From the NCBI RefSeq assembly GCF_001905545.1, contig NZ_LIPD01000004.1:660610-724609 (forward strand): a stretch of 64,000 bases of DNA, given 5' to 3'. Position 1 is the stretch's first letter. Each line of letters begins with the position of its first letter. A program made the position numbers and the translations under genes. Shown piece after piece: positions 53,165 through 63,873 of the stretch. The notes under the pieces were generated by a model. The model was not told the origin of the DNA. It saw only the letters and a list, made by a program, of their open reading frames with translations, and did not search any database. The stretch is from Streptomyces sp. CB02056 (GTDB taxonomy: Bacteria; Actinomycetota; Actinomycetes; Streptomycetales; Streptomycetaceae).

Positions 53165-53536
53165 TCACCCCGTCGCCCGGGACCTCGCGTGTTCGAGGGC
53201 GGCGAGCAGGGCCGAGGCCTCCGCCCCGCTGATCCGGTCGACGAAGTGGAGCAGCGCGCCCGCCCGGTCGGGGGTGGTCTCCAGCGCCCGGTGCATCAGC
53301 CGGGCGGTGTACTCCTCGCGGGTGCAGCTCGGCCGGTACACCCAGGCGCGGCCGACCTTGTCGCGGCGCAGCCAGCCCTTGGTGTGCAGGATGTCCGCGA
53401 CCGTGGTGACGGTGGTGTACGCGACGGCCCGGTCCCGCTGGAGGTCGTCGACCACCTCGCGCACCGTGGCGGGCCGGTCCCAGGACCAGAACCGGTCCAT
53501 GATCTCGGCCTCCAGGTCCCCGAACCCCCGCAGCAC
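53165..53536 (-). CDS. BlaI/MecI-family repressor
   Basis: A 123-residue winged-helix repressor: LEAEIMDRFWSWDRPATVRE, recognition region AYTTVTTVADILHTKGWL, wing RDKVGRAWVYRPSCTREEY, then a dimer helix bundle. The family represses beta-lactamase or respiratory and stress genes and is inactivated by a membrane peptidase (BlaR/M56) that is normally adjacent. No such gene is seen here, so this is an orphan repressor; the neighbouring ABC exporter is a possible target. Confidence 0.88.
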   Translation of the reverse strand: MLRGFGDLEAEIMDRFWSWDRPATVREVVDDLQRDRAVAYTTVTTVADILHTKGWLRRDKVGRAWVYRPSCTREEYTARLMHRALETTPDRAGALLHFVDRISGAEASALLAALEHARSRATG

Positions 53537-53748
53537 CGCCCTCTACTCCCTCTGCTCCCTCGCCGAACCGGACGCCGACGCCCTTGGCCCGCCGGATCGC
53601 GGCCCATGGTACGGCGAGCGCCGGGCGCCCGCCCCCGGGTGAGGGGGACGGACGCCCGGCGCGTAACGGTCGGTGCCCGGGTGGTGCCCAAGCGGTGTCA
53701 GCCGGTGGTCGGTACGTGTGCAAGACGTGTCCGAGGCCGACGGGGCCG

Positions 53749-56486
53749 TCAGGACAGCCGCCGCCCGAGCGGGATGCGGGAGCGGGTGAGCAGCGCCGCG
53801 AGCAGCCCCGCGACCACCGGCAGCACCAGCACGATCAGCAGCAGCTCGCCCCAGGGCGCGGTGATCAGCGCCGGCTTGGCCCCGAACCCGCTGGCCCGGG
53901 ACTTCAGCAGCCCCACCGCCGGCACGAACCCGTTGACCGCCCCGAGCAGCGCGCCCAGCAGGGCGATCAGGGTGCACTGGAGTCCCGCCATGCTCCGCCG
54001 GATCCGCGGCGGCGCGCCGACCGCGGCCAGGGTGGCCTGGTCCTGCCGGGAGTCGGCGGCCGCCAGGCCGGTGGCGATCCCGGCCGCGCCGAGCACGACC
54101 AGCGCGGCGAAGCCGGTGAGCGCCAGGCTGAGCGCGTCGCCCGTGGGCTGGTAGCCGCGCTCCACCTCCAGGGTGGCGAAGCGGTCCAGCCGGACGGCGG
54201 CCGCCGCGGCGCGCTGCTGGGCCTTGCGGTCGGGCGGCGTGGCGGGCAGCCAGACCGAGCCGGACGGCCGGGACGTGAGCCCGAGCGCGGGCAGCGCGGA
54301 GGGCAGCGCCAGGCCCTGGGCGAAGTCGGCGGCGGCCGGGTTGTCGACCAGCACCGCGTCGACCGGGACCTCCTGGACATCCGGCTTGGGCACCTCGCCG
54401 GGCTGCAGCGGAGCGCCGCCCCCGCCGCGCAGGACCATCACGGCCTTGCCGTCGGCGCCCACCAGGGACCGGTCGAAGACCAGCAACTTCCCTGCTGCCA
54501 GCGCCTGTTCGGCGGCCGGGTCGTGGACGGCGAACAGGTTGTGCAGCACGGTGACGTCACCGGCGGCGATGTGCGGCGGCGAGCCCAGGCCGCGGCGCTC
54601 CGGCGGGCCCTGGAGCTGGACGACGCTGGAGCAGTTGTCGCAGAAGCGGTACTCCACCTGGCCGAGGTCGCCGCGCGGGCCGAGCCCGGACAGCTGCTTC
54701 TCCAGCTCGGCCCGCTCCTCGGTGAGCCGGGGCCCGTCGACGTACGTCATCAACTGGACGGCGCCGTACGGGGCCTGCGGCCGGTAGTCGCGCCGGTCCT
54801 CGGCGTCGGTGCTGGTGGAGTAGACGCCGATGGCGACGGCGCCGGCCACCGCGGCCATCACCGCGGCCACCGCCGGAGCGGTGCGCGAGCGGTGCCGGGC
54901 GGCGTCGCGCAGCGCCAGCCGGGGGCCGAGCGGCAGCCGCCCGGCGGCCCGGCCGATCAGGGCGACCAGCATCGGGGTGCACAGCAGCAGGCCGATCTCG
55001 GCGGTCACCGAGCCGCCCAGCACGGTGAGCGTACGGGTGTCGTAGCCGCCCGCGCCCGGCTGGTCGCGCTTCACGGCGCCCGCGCCGTACATCGCGAGCA
55101 CGGCGCCGAGGACGAGCAGTCCCAGGCCGGCGAAGGTGACCAGCCGGCTGGGGGCGCGGACGGTGTCCCGGCCGGTCAGCCCGGCGGTGACGCTGCGCCG
55201 GGCGGCCTGCAGCGCGGGCAGCGCGGCGGCGAGCAGCGCGGTGGACAGGCCGATCCCGGCGATCGCGAGGAGGTCCAGCGGCGGCACGGCGAAGTGGCCG
55301 AAGCGTACGCCGCCGAACTGCTCGATCCGCGGCCGCAGCAGGGCGACCACCGCGGTGCCGAGCACCACGCCGACCACCGCCCCGGTCGCGCCGAGGACGA
55401 CGCCGCCGCCGAGCACCACCGCGCCGACGTGGGCCCGGCTCCCGCCGGCCGCGCCGAGCAGGGCGAGCTGGCGGCGGGAGCGGCGGGCGCCGACCGCGAA
55501 GGCGGGCCCGGCGAGCAGCGCGATCTCCAGCAGCGCCATGCCGCTGACGACGGCGACGACCATCTTGGTGTTGTTGGCGGCCGTCGGGTCGTGGTAGCGG
55601 TACGCGTCGCGGTAGTAGGGGACGGCCTGCTCGGGCGGCGGGGCGATCGCCACCGAGCGCGCGGTCAGGGTGTAGCCGTGGGCGTTGAACCGCTGGACGG
55701 CGGCCCAGTCGAGGGAGGCCCCGGACGGCAGCCGGACCAGCCAGCCGGACCGGGTGGCCGAGGGCTTCTCCGCGACGGGCCCGCCGGCCGCCAGCGCGGT
55801 GTTCAGCGGCTCGATCAACTCGCCGGGCCGGGCGACGAGTTCGACCCGTCCCAGCTCGCTCGGGTGCTCCACGACGCCGGTGATGGTGTAGCCGGTGCGC
55901 TCCAGGCCCTGGAGGGTGGTGGTGGCGCCGGTCTTGAGCCCGGAGCGGTCCAGGAAGGCCCGGGTGACGGCGACTTCGTGCGGGGCGCTCGGGGCACGGC
56001 CCTCGACCAGGTCGAGCCGGCCGCGCCAGATCGGGTCGCCGAGGTCGGCCTCGGTGGTGAGGGTGCGGACCAGGCCCTCGGGCGAGTCCGCGCCGGCCTC
56101 CGGCCCGGGCCGGGCCGGGGTGAGCGCGCTGCCGGGCGGCAGCAGCGCGGCGACCAGGGCGGCCGGGTCGGTGCTCGCGCCCTTCTCCTGCTCGGCCGTC
56201 GGCTTGTCGCCGGGGCGGGCCGGGACGGTGAAGGCGCCGTCCTCGGCGATCGGGGCCTGCTCGACCGGTGTGCCCGGGGCGAGCGAGGTGACCAGGGCGT
56301 CCGCGCCGCCCACCACCCGCTGGACCCGTTCGGCCGGGGTCAGCTGCCCGCTGCGGTGGACCACGTCGGCGCCGGTGACGCCGAGCACGGGCAGCGCGAT
56401 CATGGCGGCGATCAGCGCGCTGCGGCCCTTGGCGCGCAGCGCGTCGCGGCGGGCGATGCGCAGGGCGACCCGCCAGGCTCCGAGCC

Positions 56487-56490
<4 letters not shown>
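53749..56490 (-). CDS. FtsX-family ABC permease (913 aa)
   Basis: A large exporter permease. An N-terminal helix ([20 protein letters not shown]) leads to a 330-residue extracytoplasmic domain; then helices at about 325-560 with one FtsX domain, a second extracytoplasmic part with two close Cys (FCDNCSSVV), and C-terminal FtsX helices. GTG start overlaps the ATPase stop (GTGA). The two genes make a MacB-type transporter; the substrate is unknown but such pairs commonly export peptides or antibiotics. Confidence 0.9.
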
Positions 56491-57257
<767 letters not shown>

Positions 57258-57275
57258 ACTTCCCCCTCGTGAGCT

Positions 57276-57309
57276 GCTCAACTGTATATGTCGGTGAACT
57301 ATATATGTC
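57276..57309 (-). promoter_or_regulatory. Two adjacent 17-bp direct repeats upstream of ABC operon
   Basis: 57276-57292 and 57293-57309 match at 14 of 17 positions (shared core AACTxTATATGTC). They form the only AT-rich stretch before the exporter operon, 19 bp from its start, and probably include its -10 region. A candidate regulator site. Confidence 0.5.
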
Positions 57310-57647
57310 GGAGGACGTGACGCAAGGCGGGCCGGTTCCCGGGCGGCGGTGATCGGGTTCGGTCAAACTTCTACAAAGCTGTCGAGGAAGAGCGGGAAAC
57401 CCCTGCCCCGGTCGTTCGGAGGCGGTCTATGCTCGGGACGGCTCACGGCTCCGGAGGCGCCCGAGACCCCCGATGCGCCGACGCGCCGTCACGTCGTCCG
57501 GGGCCGACCGCACGGCCGGCCCCCGCGCCCTGCGCGCCTCCCCGCCGACCACCGTGGCGATGGCCATCATCGAGGTCGCCCGGCCTGCCGGGAGCATCGA
57601 CCGCGTGCCACCGTCCGTCCCCCTCCTCCCGTGAAGGAGGTGCCGTC
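57310..57647. other. Intergenic region before mgtC-like gene
   Basis: About 340 bp. Apart from a short AT-richer patch at 57360-57380 (caaacttctacaaagc) it is GC-rich, with no gene. I found no recognisable magnesium riboswitch. Confidence 0.4.
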
Positions 57648-58382
57648 GTGCACACCCTGACCACCGTCGACTTCCTGGTACGGCTCGCCACCGGCGTCGC
57701 CTGCGGCGCGCTGATCGGCGTCGAACGCCAGTGGCGGGCCCGGATGGCCGGCCTGCGCACCAACGCCCTGGTCGCCGCCGGCGCCACCCTGTTCGTGCTC
57801 TACAGCGAGGCCGTCGGCGACGCCGGCAGCCCCACCCGGGTCGCCTCCTATGTCGTCTCCGGCATCGGCTTCCTCGGCGGCGGCGTCATCCTGCGCGACG
57901 GCGCCGGCGTACGCGGCCTCAACACCGCCGCCACACTCTGGTGTTCGGCCGCCGTCGGGGTCCTCGCCGCCTCCGGCAAACTGCGGTTCGCCGTCCTCGG
58001 CACACTCGCCGTCCTCGTCGTCCACCTGGTCCTGCGCCCGGCCGGCCGACTCCTCGACCGGGCCCCGCAGGCCGGCAGCGACCCCGACTCCACCACCCGC
58101 GCCACCGTCCACCTGGAATGCGACCGCAAGTCCGAGACCCACATCCGGGCCCTGCTGCTCCAGGCCCTCGCCGGCTCCGGGCTCGCCCCGACCGGCCTGC
58201 GCGCCCGCCGCACCGACAACGGCGACGCCACCAGCCTGCGGGCCACCGTCGCGATCACCGGGCAGGTCGCCCCGGCGCTCGAACAGGTCGTCACCCGGCT
58301 GTCCTTGGAGCCCGGCGTACGCGACCTGCACTGGCACCTGGAGGACGAGCCGGAGGACCCCGGCAACCCGGCGCTCGCCTGA
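57648..58382 (+). CDS. MgtC/SapB-family membrane protein
   Basis: A 244-residue protein. The first 150 residues hold four or five membrane helices with family motifs ACGALIGVERQWRARMAGLR, TNALVAAGATLFV, GIGFLGGGVILRDGAGVRGL and TAATLWCSAAVG. The soluble C-terminal domain (residues 155-240) has the ACT-like pattern. MgtC proteins aid growth at low magnesium and modulate ATP synthase or ion balance. GTG start with GAAGGAGG upstream. A single gene. Confidence 0.9.
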   Translation: MHTLTTVDFLVRLATGVACGALIGVERQWRARMAGLRTNALVAAGATLFVLYSEAVGDAGSPTRVASYVVSGIGFLGGGVILRDGAGVRGLNTAATLWCSAAVGVLAASGKLRFAVLGTLAVLVVHLVLRPAGRLLDRAPQAGSDPDSTTRATVHLECDRKSETHIRALLLQALAGSGLAPTGLRARRTDNGDATSLRATVAITGQVAPALEQVVTRLSLEPGVRDLHWHLEDEPEDPGNPALA

Positions 58383-58409
58383 CGGGCGGCGCGGACGTAC
58401 CGTCACCAC

Positions 58410-58463
58410 CCGGACCGCGTCGCCGGACCGTGTCACCGGACCGCGTCACCCGGACCGGGTCAC
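58410..58463. repeat. Short tandem repeat, four 13-14-bp units
   Basis: Units based on CCGGACCGCGTCAC begin at 58410, 58423, 58436 and 58450, between the mgtC-like and yoaK-like genes. It may be a slippage array or a multi-site element in the leader of the next gene. Confidence 0.7.
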
Positions 58464-58495
58464 CCGAACCCCCGCCCGAACCGACTGGAGGCAGG

Positions 58496-59173
58496 ATGCC
58501 GACCCCCGATCCCGAGCACGGGCCGCTGGTGCCGATGCTGCTGGTGCTGACCGTGGTCACCGGAGTGGTGGACGCGGTCAGCTACCTCGAACTCGGCCAC
58601 GTCTTCGTCGCCAACATGACCGGCAACGTGGTCTTCCTCGGCTTCGCCCTGGCCGGCGCGGCCAACCTCTCCGCCACCGCCTCGCTGGCCGCCCTCGCCG
58701 CCTTCCTGCTCGGCGCCCTGGCCGGCGGCCACCTCGCCCGCCGCCTGCCCGGCCACCGCGGGCACCTGCTGGCCGCCGCCGTCGCCGTCCAGTCGGCGCT
58801 GGTCGCGGCGGCCACCGTGCTGGCGGCCGTGGCCGGCCACACCTCCGAGCCGGCCCGCTACACCCTGATCGGGCTGCTCGGCTTCGCCATGGGCGGCCAG
58901 AACGCGGTGGTCCGCGACCTGAAGGTCCCCGACCTCACCACCACCGTGCTGACCATGACCATCACCGCCCTCGCCGCCGACCGCACCGGCCCCCGCAGGC
59001 TGGCCTCCGCCGTCTGGATGTTCGCCGGCGCCCTCCTCGGCGCCCTCCTGGTCCTCCACGCCGACATCCCGCTCGCCCTGGCCCTGGCCCTCGCGCTGCT
59101 CCTCGCCGTCGCGGCCCTCACCCACCGCGCCGCCAGGACCGTCCCCGCCCCCGCCTGGACCCACCCGCGCTGA
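58496..59173 (+). CDS. YoaK/DUF1275-family membrane protein
   Basis: A 225-residue protein with six membrane helices. Motifs: VLTVVTGVVDAVSYLELGHV, FVANMTGNVVFLGFALAG, FLLGALAGGHLARR and FAMGGQNAVVRDLKVPDLTT, all typical of DUF1275 (YoaK), a family with no proven substrate. ATG with GGAGGCAGG upstream. It lies 113 bp after the mgtC-like gene across the short tandem repeat. Confidence 0.92.
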   Translation: MPTPDPEHGPLVPMLLVLTVVTGVVDAVSYLELGHVFVANMTGNVVFLGFALAGAANLSATASLAALAAFLLGALAGGHLARRLPGHRGHLLAAAVAVQSALVAAATVLAAVAGHTSEPARYTLIGLLGFAMGGQNAVVRDLKVPDLTTTVLTMTITALAADRTGPRRLASAVWMFAGALLGALLVLHADIPLALALALALLLAVAALTHRAARTVPAPAWTHPR

Positions 59174-59334
59174 CCGGGCGTCCGGTGATCCGCCGCCCGC
59201 CCATGGCGGGTGCCGGGTGCGGGCCGCGTCGAATTCCCGCCCCGCCCCAGGGGGTTCGGGATGCCGCACGGTCACCGACGGCCCGGAGGGCGCCCCTGGC
59301 GGCGTCGACTTCCGGGGTGTCACCGGTGAGCGGC

Positions 59335-59991
59335 TCAGTCCTCGCTGCGGTGCCCGGCGCGGCCGCTCCAGAGGGGTTCGAGGCGCTCCCACTCGGTGCT
59401 CCAGGCGGCCTCCGCCCGGCGGTCGAGCGCCTGGAGGCGCAGGCGGAGGGCGAGGGCGAGCAGGGCCAGCAGGACGAGGAGGCCGCCGGCGCCGGTGCAG
59501 GCGGCGGAGACGGCGAGGGCCACCCGGTCGGCCGGGGCGACGGAGACGGTGCCGGCCGCGTCGACCCAGACGGGGATCCGGCTGCCGGTGACGGCGGAGT
59601 GCGGGGCCTGGACGGTGCCGTGGCGCGGGCTGCCGTCGGGGGCGGTCCAGTCCGCGTCGACGTCCACCTGGTTGCTGTAGCCGCCGGCGAAGCGGCTGCC
59701 GGTGGCGGTGGTGCGGTCCGGGACGCCGCTGACCACGGCGTCGACCTGCTGCAGCCGCCCGCGGTCGGCGTCGGCCCGGTGCGCGGTGGCGTGGTAGAGG
59801 AGCAGCGAGCCGCCCGCGCACAGGGCGAGGGCGAGCACCGCGCCGAGCACGGCGGACAGCCAGGCGCGGGCGCGGGAGCGGTCGAGGGGGCGGGCGAGCG
59901 GCTCGTGCCGGGCACCGAGTGCCCGCCGCAGCCGCCGGCCGGTGCGCCGCGGGAGCGACGCGGGCAGGGCCGGACGGGGAGTGCTGGACAC
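59335..59991 (-). CDS. Rv1733c-family membrane protein
   Basis: A 218-residue protein. Two membrane helices (residues about 45-68, AVLGAVLALALCAGGSLLLY, and about 165-190, AACTGAGGLLVLLALLALAL) enclose an extracytoplasmic domain with RTTATGSRFAGGYSNQVDVD and GSRIPVWVDAAGTVSVAP. This layout matches actinobacterial Rv1733c-like proteins; Rv1733c itself is a dormancy-regulon antigen of unknown function. A single gene, divergent from the PadR unit. Confidence 0.85.
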   Translation of the reverse strand: MSSTPRPALPASLPRRTGRRLRRALGARHEPLARPLDRSRARAWLSAVLGAVLALALCAGGSLLLYHATAHRADADRGRLQQVDAVVSGVPDRTTATGSRFAGGYSNQVDVDADWTAPDGSPRHGTVQAPHSAVTGSRIPVWVDAAGTVSVAPADRVALAVSAACTGAGGLLVLLALLALALRLRLQALDRRAEAAWSTEWERLEPLWSGRAGHRSED

Positions 59992-60408
59992 GGTGAGGGC
60001 TCCTCAGGGGCGCGGGGACGCTGGGCGGTTACGCCCCAATGTCCACCCGGCGGCCCCCCGCGCACAAGAGTCGTGCGCGTTCGGAGGACCGCCGGTACCT
60101 GCCGGTCAGGGCCGGTCGGCCCAGTGGCCGGGACGTTCGGCCCTCGGCATCCGCGCCCGGTCCGGGCAGGCTGGGGTGTGGCGGCGTCCTCCCGGTGCTT
60201 GGGCGCGGCCGTGGCCCGGTCGGCCGTGGGGGCGCCGGGCCGAGGTACGGGGCAGGGGGTGGTCGTGGGGCCACCCCCTGCCTGTGCCGTGTCCGGCTCC
60301 GGCCCGTTCTCCGCCCTTTCCTCGCCGATGGACTGACGATGTCCCAGGTCGGGGCCGTATTCTGCCCAGATATACACTCGGGGTATACGCCGGGTGTATG
60401 TTTCCCCC
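59992..60408. other. Intergenic region upstream of padR
   Basis: About 417 bp. The right end holds the PadR operator/promoter; the remainder is GC-rich with no convincing gene on either strand. Confidence 0.45.
60372..60399 (+). promoter_or_regulatory. PadR operator overlapping its promoter
   Basis: An imperfect 28-bp palindrome with ATACAC and GTGTAT ends and GTATAC centre (24 of 28 positions symmetric). It ends 9 bp before the padR ATG. TATGTT at 60397-60402 fits a -10 box for a leaderless transcript starting at the ATG, so bound PadR would block its own operon. Confidence 0.65.
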
Positions 60409-60933
60409 ATGAGTGTTCCTTTGACCCTTCTGGGGCTGCTGGAGCGAGAGCCGAGCCACGGCTACGACCTCAAGCGCGACTACGACGCCCTCTTCGGCCG
60501 CGGCAAGCCCCTTCCGTACGGCCAGGTCTACTCGACCCTCGGCCGGCTGGCCCGCGACGGCAAGGTGGTGGCCGGCGAGGCGGAGCCCGGCGACGGGCCC
60601 GAGCGCAAGCGGTACGTCATCACCGAGACCGGGGCGACCGAGTTCGAGACCTGGCTCCAGGAGCCGGTCGCGCCCGAGCCCAACCTCCAGTCCGTGCTGT
60701 TCACCAAGGTGGTGCTGGCCCTGATGCTGGGCCGGGACGCCGAGCACTACCTGGACACCCAGCGCGCCGCCCACCTGCGCCGGATGCGCGAGCTCACCGA
60801 ACTGCGCCGCACCGGAGCCCTGGTGGACGCCCTGCTCGCCGACCACGGCCTGTTCCACCTGGAGGCCGACCTGCGCTGGATCGACCTCACCGCCGCCCGC
60901 CTGGACGCGCTCGCCGCGGAGGTGAACGCGTGA
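60409..60933 (+). CDS. PadR-family repressor
   Basis: A 174-residue regulator. The winged helix LTLLGLLEREPSHGYDLKRD, YGQVYSTLGRLARDGKVVAG and the wing GPERKRYVITETGATEFETW are typical of PadR; the C-terminal helices (VLALMLGRDAEHYLDTQRAA) form the dimer domain. ATG 60409 has no ribosome site, consistent with a leaderless mRNA. Its stop overlaps the ATPase start (GTGA). It should repress its own exporter operon until the exported compound or a mimic binds. Confidence 0.92.
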   Translation: MSVPLTLLGLLEREPSHGYDLKRDYDALFGRGKPLPYGQVYSTLGRLARDGKVVAGEAEPGDGPERKRYVITETGATEFETWLQEPVAPEPNLQSVLFTKVVLALMLGRDAEHYLDTQRAAHLRRMRELTELRRTGALVDALLADHGLFHLEADLRWIDLTAARLDALAAEVNA

Positions 60934-61622
60934 CCGCCGTGATCGAGGCCCGGGACATCGCCCTCGCCTTCGGGGAGACCCCCGCCCTGCGCGGGGCCAG
61001 CCTGTCCGTCCAGGCCGGCGAGGTGCTCGCCATCATGGGCCCCAGCGGCTCCGGCAAGTCGACGCTGCTGCACTGCCTGGCCGGCATCCTGGTGCCCGAC
61101 GCGGGGGAGGTGCTGTTCGACGGGCAGCGCCTGGACACCATGCCGGAGGCCCGGCGCAGCGCCCTGCGCCGGGACAAGTTCGGCTTCGTCTTCCAGTTCG
61201 GCCAGCTGGTGCCGGAGTTGACGGCCGAGGAGAACGTCGCGCTGCCGCTGCTGCTGAACGGCGTGCGCCGCTCCGCCGCGCTGGCCCAGGCCCGTCCCTG
61301 GTTCGCCCGGCTCGGCCTGGACGGCATGGAGCAGCGCCGCTCCGGCGAGCTGTCGGGCGGTCAGGCGCAGCGGGTCGCGCTGGCCCGCGGCCTGGTGGCC
61401 CGGCCGCGGGTGCTGTTCGCCGACGAGCCGACCGGCGCGCTGGACTCGCTGACCGGCGAGCAGGTGATGGAGCTGATGGTCGCCTCCGCCAAGGAGCAGG
61501 GCACCACCGTCATCCTGGTCACCCACGAGGCCCGGGTCGCCGCGTACGCGGACCGCGAGGCGGTCGTCCGCGACGGCCGGGCCCGTACGCTCTCGGCCGG
61601 CGCCGGAACGGTGGCCCCATGA
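60930..61622 (+). CDS. ABC exporter ATPase (MacB/LolD family)
   Basis: A 230-residue ATPase: Walker [11 protein letters not shown]-loop VFQFGQL, signature LSGGQAQRVALARGL, Walker [13 protein letters not shown], switch His in LVTHEARVA. GTG start overlaps padR and the stop overlaps the permease ATG (ATGA), so all three genes are translationally coupled. Drives the FtsX-type permease that follows. Confidence 0.94.
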   Translation: MTAVIEARDIALAFGETPALRGASLSVQAGEVLAIMGPSGSGKSTLLHCLAGILVPDAGEVLFDGQRLDTMPEARRSALRRDKFGFVFQFGQLVPELTAEENVALPLLLNGVRRSAALAQARPWFARLGLDGMEQRRSGELSGGQAQRVALARGLVARPRVLFADEPTGALDSLTGEQVMELMVASAKEQGTTVILVTHEARVAAYADREAVVRDGRARTLSAGAGTVAP

Positions 61623-63847
61623 TCGCCTTCTCGCTCCGGCTGGCCGTCAGCGGCGGCCGGGAGGCGGTGGCCCGGCTGCTGATGATCGCGGCGGCGGTCG
61701 CGGTCGGCGTGGGGCTGCTGCTCTCGACCTTCGCCGGCGTGAGCGCGATCGACCGGGCCAACGAGCGGCAGCTCTGGATGAACACGGGCGTCAAGGGCGC
61801 GACCGCGGCCACCTCGGCGGACCCGCTCTGGTGGGGCGCCCGGATGGACTACTACCGGGGGAGGACCGTCTTCCGGGCCGATGTCGCCCCGACCGGTCCC
61901 ACCTCGCCGCTGCCGCCCGGCCTGAGCCGGCTGCCCGCGCCCGGCGAGTACTACGCCTCGCCCGCGCTGGAGAAGCTGCTGCGCGACACCCCGGCCGTCG
62001 AACTGGGCGACCGCTTCCCCGGACGGCAGGTCGGCACCCTCGGCGAGGACGGGCTGCCCTCCCCGGACACCTTGGCGCTGGTCGTCGGCCGCACCGCGGA
62101 CGAGGTCAAGGCCCTGCCGAGGGCCACCACCGTCACCAGCCTCGCCACCGTCCTGCCCCACGACTGCGAGTACGACTGCTACGGCGCGGGCGTGCACGGC
62201 GACGCGATGGTCCTGGTGCTCACCGTGGTCGCCGCCGCGCTGATCTTCCCGGTACTGGTCTTCATCGGCACCGCTACCCGGCTCTCCGCCGCCACCCGGG
62301 AGCAGCGCTACGCCGCGATCCGCCTGGTGGGGGCGACGCCCGGCCAGGTGTCGGTGATCTCGGCGGTGGAGTCCACCCTGGCCGCGGTGATCGGTACGGC
62401 CCTCGGCTTCGGCCTGTTCGCCGCGCTGAAACCGGTGGTGGCCGACGTGCCGTTCACCGGCGACCGCTTCTTCGCCTCCGACCTGAGCCTGACCCTGCCG
62501 CAGGCGGCCGGGGTGGTGCTGGGCGTGCCGGTGGCGGCCGCGCTCGCCGCCCGGCTCGCGCTGCGCCGGGTCACCGTCTCGCCGCTCGGGGTCTCCCGCA
62601 GGGTCACCCCGAAGCCGCCGAGCGCCTGGCGGCTGGCACCGCTGGTGGCCGGCCTCGCCGAACTCGGCTACTTCGTGGGCAACCGCCCGGAGACCACCGA
62701 CGGGCAGTCCACGGCCTACCTGACCGGTTTCGTGCTGGTGATGCTCGGGCTGGTGGTCTCGGGGCCGTGGCTGACCATGGCCGCGGCCCGGGCGGTGGCC
62801 CGGCGCACCCGCCGTCCGGCCGCCCTGATCGCGATGCGCCGCCTGGCGGACGACCCGGGGGCGGGCTTCCGGTCGGTCGCCGGCGTGGTGCTGGCGCTGT
62901 TCGTGACCACCGCGACCCTGGCCATCATGAGCACCATCAACGCGAACCAGGGCATGCTCAACGGCGCCCCCGAGGTGCGCAAGGCGATCGTGGACGCGCC
63001 CTTCGGCAACCGGAACGACGCGGCCCTGCTGCCGTCGGTGCCCGATCGCGTGCTGGCCCGGGCGCGGGCCGTCCCCGGGTTCCAGGGGATCGCCCTGGTG
63101 CACGAGGACCCGGCCGGTACAGGCCAGCGGAGCGGGCGGGGCATCGTGCCCGGCCTGGTGAGCTGCGCGGACCTCGCGCAGATCCCCGTGGTCGGCCACT
63201 GCGCTCCCGGCGCCGCCGTCGCGGCCGTCGACCCCTACCAGCTGGTCGGCCTGGTGGACGCCTCCGACCGCGAGTGGCCGGCCGCACCGGTCTCCGAGGC
63301 CGAGGCGGCCGGGCTCCCGGTGCGGATGCTCTACGCGACCACCGACGGCTCCAAGGCGGCCAAGGAACAGCTGCGGACCCTGTTCATGAAGGAGTTCCCG
63401 CACTACGAGGCGCGGCTGGCCGAGGACTGGTCCTCCGCCGGGCAGAAGAAGCTCCAGGGCTGGCGGCAGCTGGCGAACGTGGTGCTGCTGACCACCCTGC
63501 CGATCGCCGGGTGCAGCCTCGCGGTGAGCGTGGTGGCCGGACTGTCCGACCGCCGGCGGCCGTTCGCGATGCTGCGGCTGACCGGCGCACCGCTGCGGCT
63601 GCTGCGCAGGGTGGTCGGACTGGAGAGCGCGCTGCCGCTGCTGGTGGTCTCGGCGCTCGCGATCGGGACGGGCTTCGCCGCGGCGGCGATGTTCCTCAAG
63701 GCGCAGAAGGACTACGACCTGGTGTCCCCGGGCCCGGCGTACTACGGGCTGACCGGTTTCGGGCTGGCCGCCTCGCTCGGGATCATCGCCTCGACACTGC
63801 CACTGCTGAAGCGGATCACCGGACCGGAGGCGGCCCGCAACGGCTGA
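61619..63847 (+). CDS. FtsX-family ABC permease (742 aa)
   Basis: The membrane part of the PadR-controlled exporter. An N-terminal helix (LLMIAAAVAVGVGLLLSTFA) and extracytoplasmic domain are followed by FtsX helices at about 200-320 with the coupling motif EQRYAAIRLVGATPGQVSVI, further helices at 340-450, a second outer domain with two Cys (LVSCADLAQIPVVGHC), and C-terminal helices with RRRPFAMLRLTGAPLRLL. Complete length. Probably confers self-protection or exports a lipopeptide-like compound. Confidence 0.92.
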   Translation: MIAFSLRLAVSGGREAVARLLMIAAAVAVGVGLLLSTFAGVSAIDRANERQLWMNTGVKGATAATSADPLWWGARMDYYRGRTVFRADVAPTGPTSPLPPGLSRLPAPGEYYASPALEKLLRDTPAVELGDRFPGRQVGTLGEDGLPSPDTLALVVGRTADEVKALPRATTVTSLATVLPHDCEYDCYGAGVHGDAMVLVLTVVAAALIFPVLVFIGTATRLSAATREQRYAAIRLVGATPGQVSVISAVESTLAAVIGTALGFGLFAALKPVVADVPFTGDRFFASDLSLTLPQAAGVVLGVPVAAALAARLALRRVTVSPLGVSRRVTPKPPSAWRLAPLVAGLAELGYFVGNRPETTDGQSTAYLTGFVLVMLGLVVSGPWLTMAAARAVARRTRRPAALIAMRRLADDPGAGFRSVAGVVLALFVTTATLAIMSTINANQGMLNGAPEVRKAIVDAPFGNRNDAALLPSVPDRVLARARAVPGFQGIALVHEDPAGTGQRSGRGIVPGLVSCADLAQIPVVGHCAPGAAVAAVDPYQLVGLVDASDREWPAAPVSEAEAAGLPVRMLYATTDGSKAAKEQLRTLFMKEFPHYEARLAEDWSSAGQKKLQGWRQLANVVLLTTLPIAGCSLAVSVVAGLSDRRRPFAMLRLTGAPLRLLRRVVGLESALPLLVVSALAIGTGFAAAAMFLKAQKDYDLVSPGPAYYGLTGFGLAASLGIIASTLPLLKRITGPEAARNG

Positions 63848-63873
63848 GCGCCGTCAGGCGGTCGGCTGCCCCG

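Noticed and set aside
57310..57647. Magnesium M-box riboswitch before the mgtC-like gene
   Set aside because: No recognisable conserved elements in the leader.
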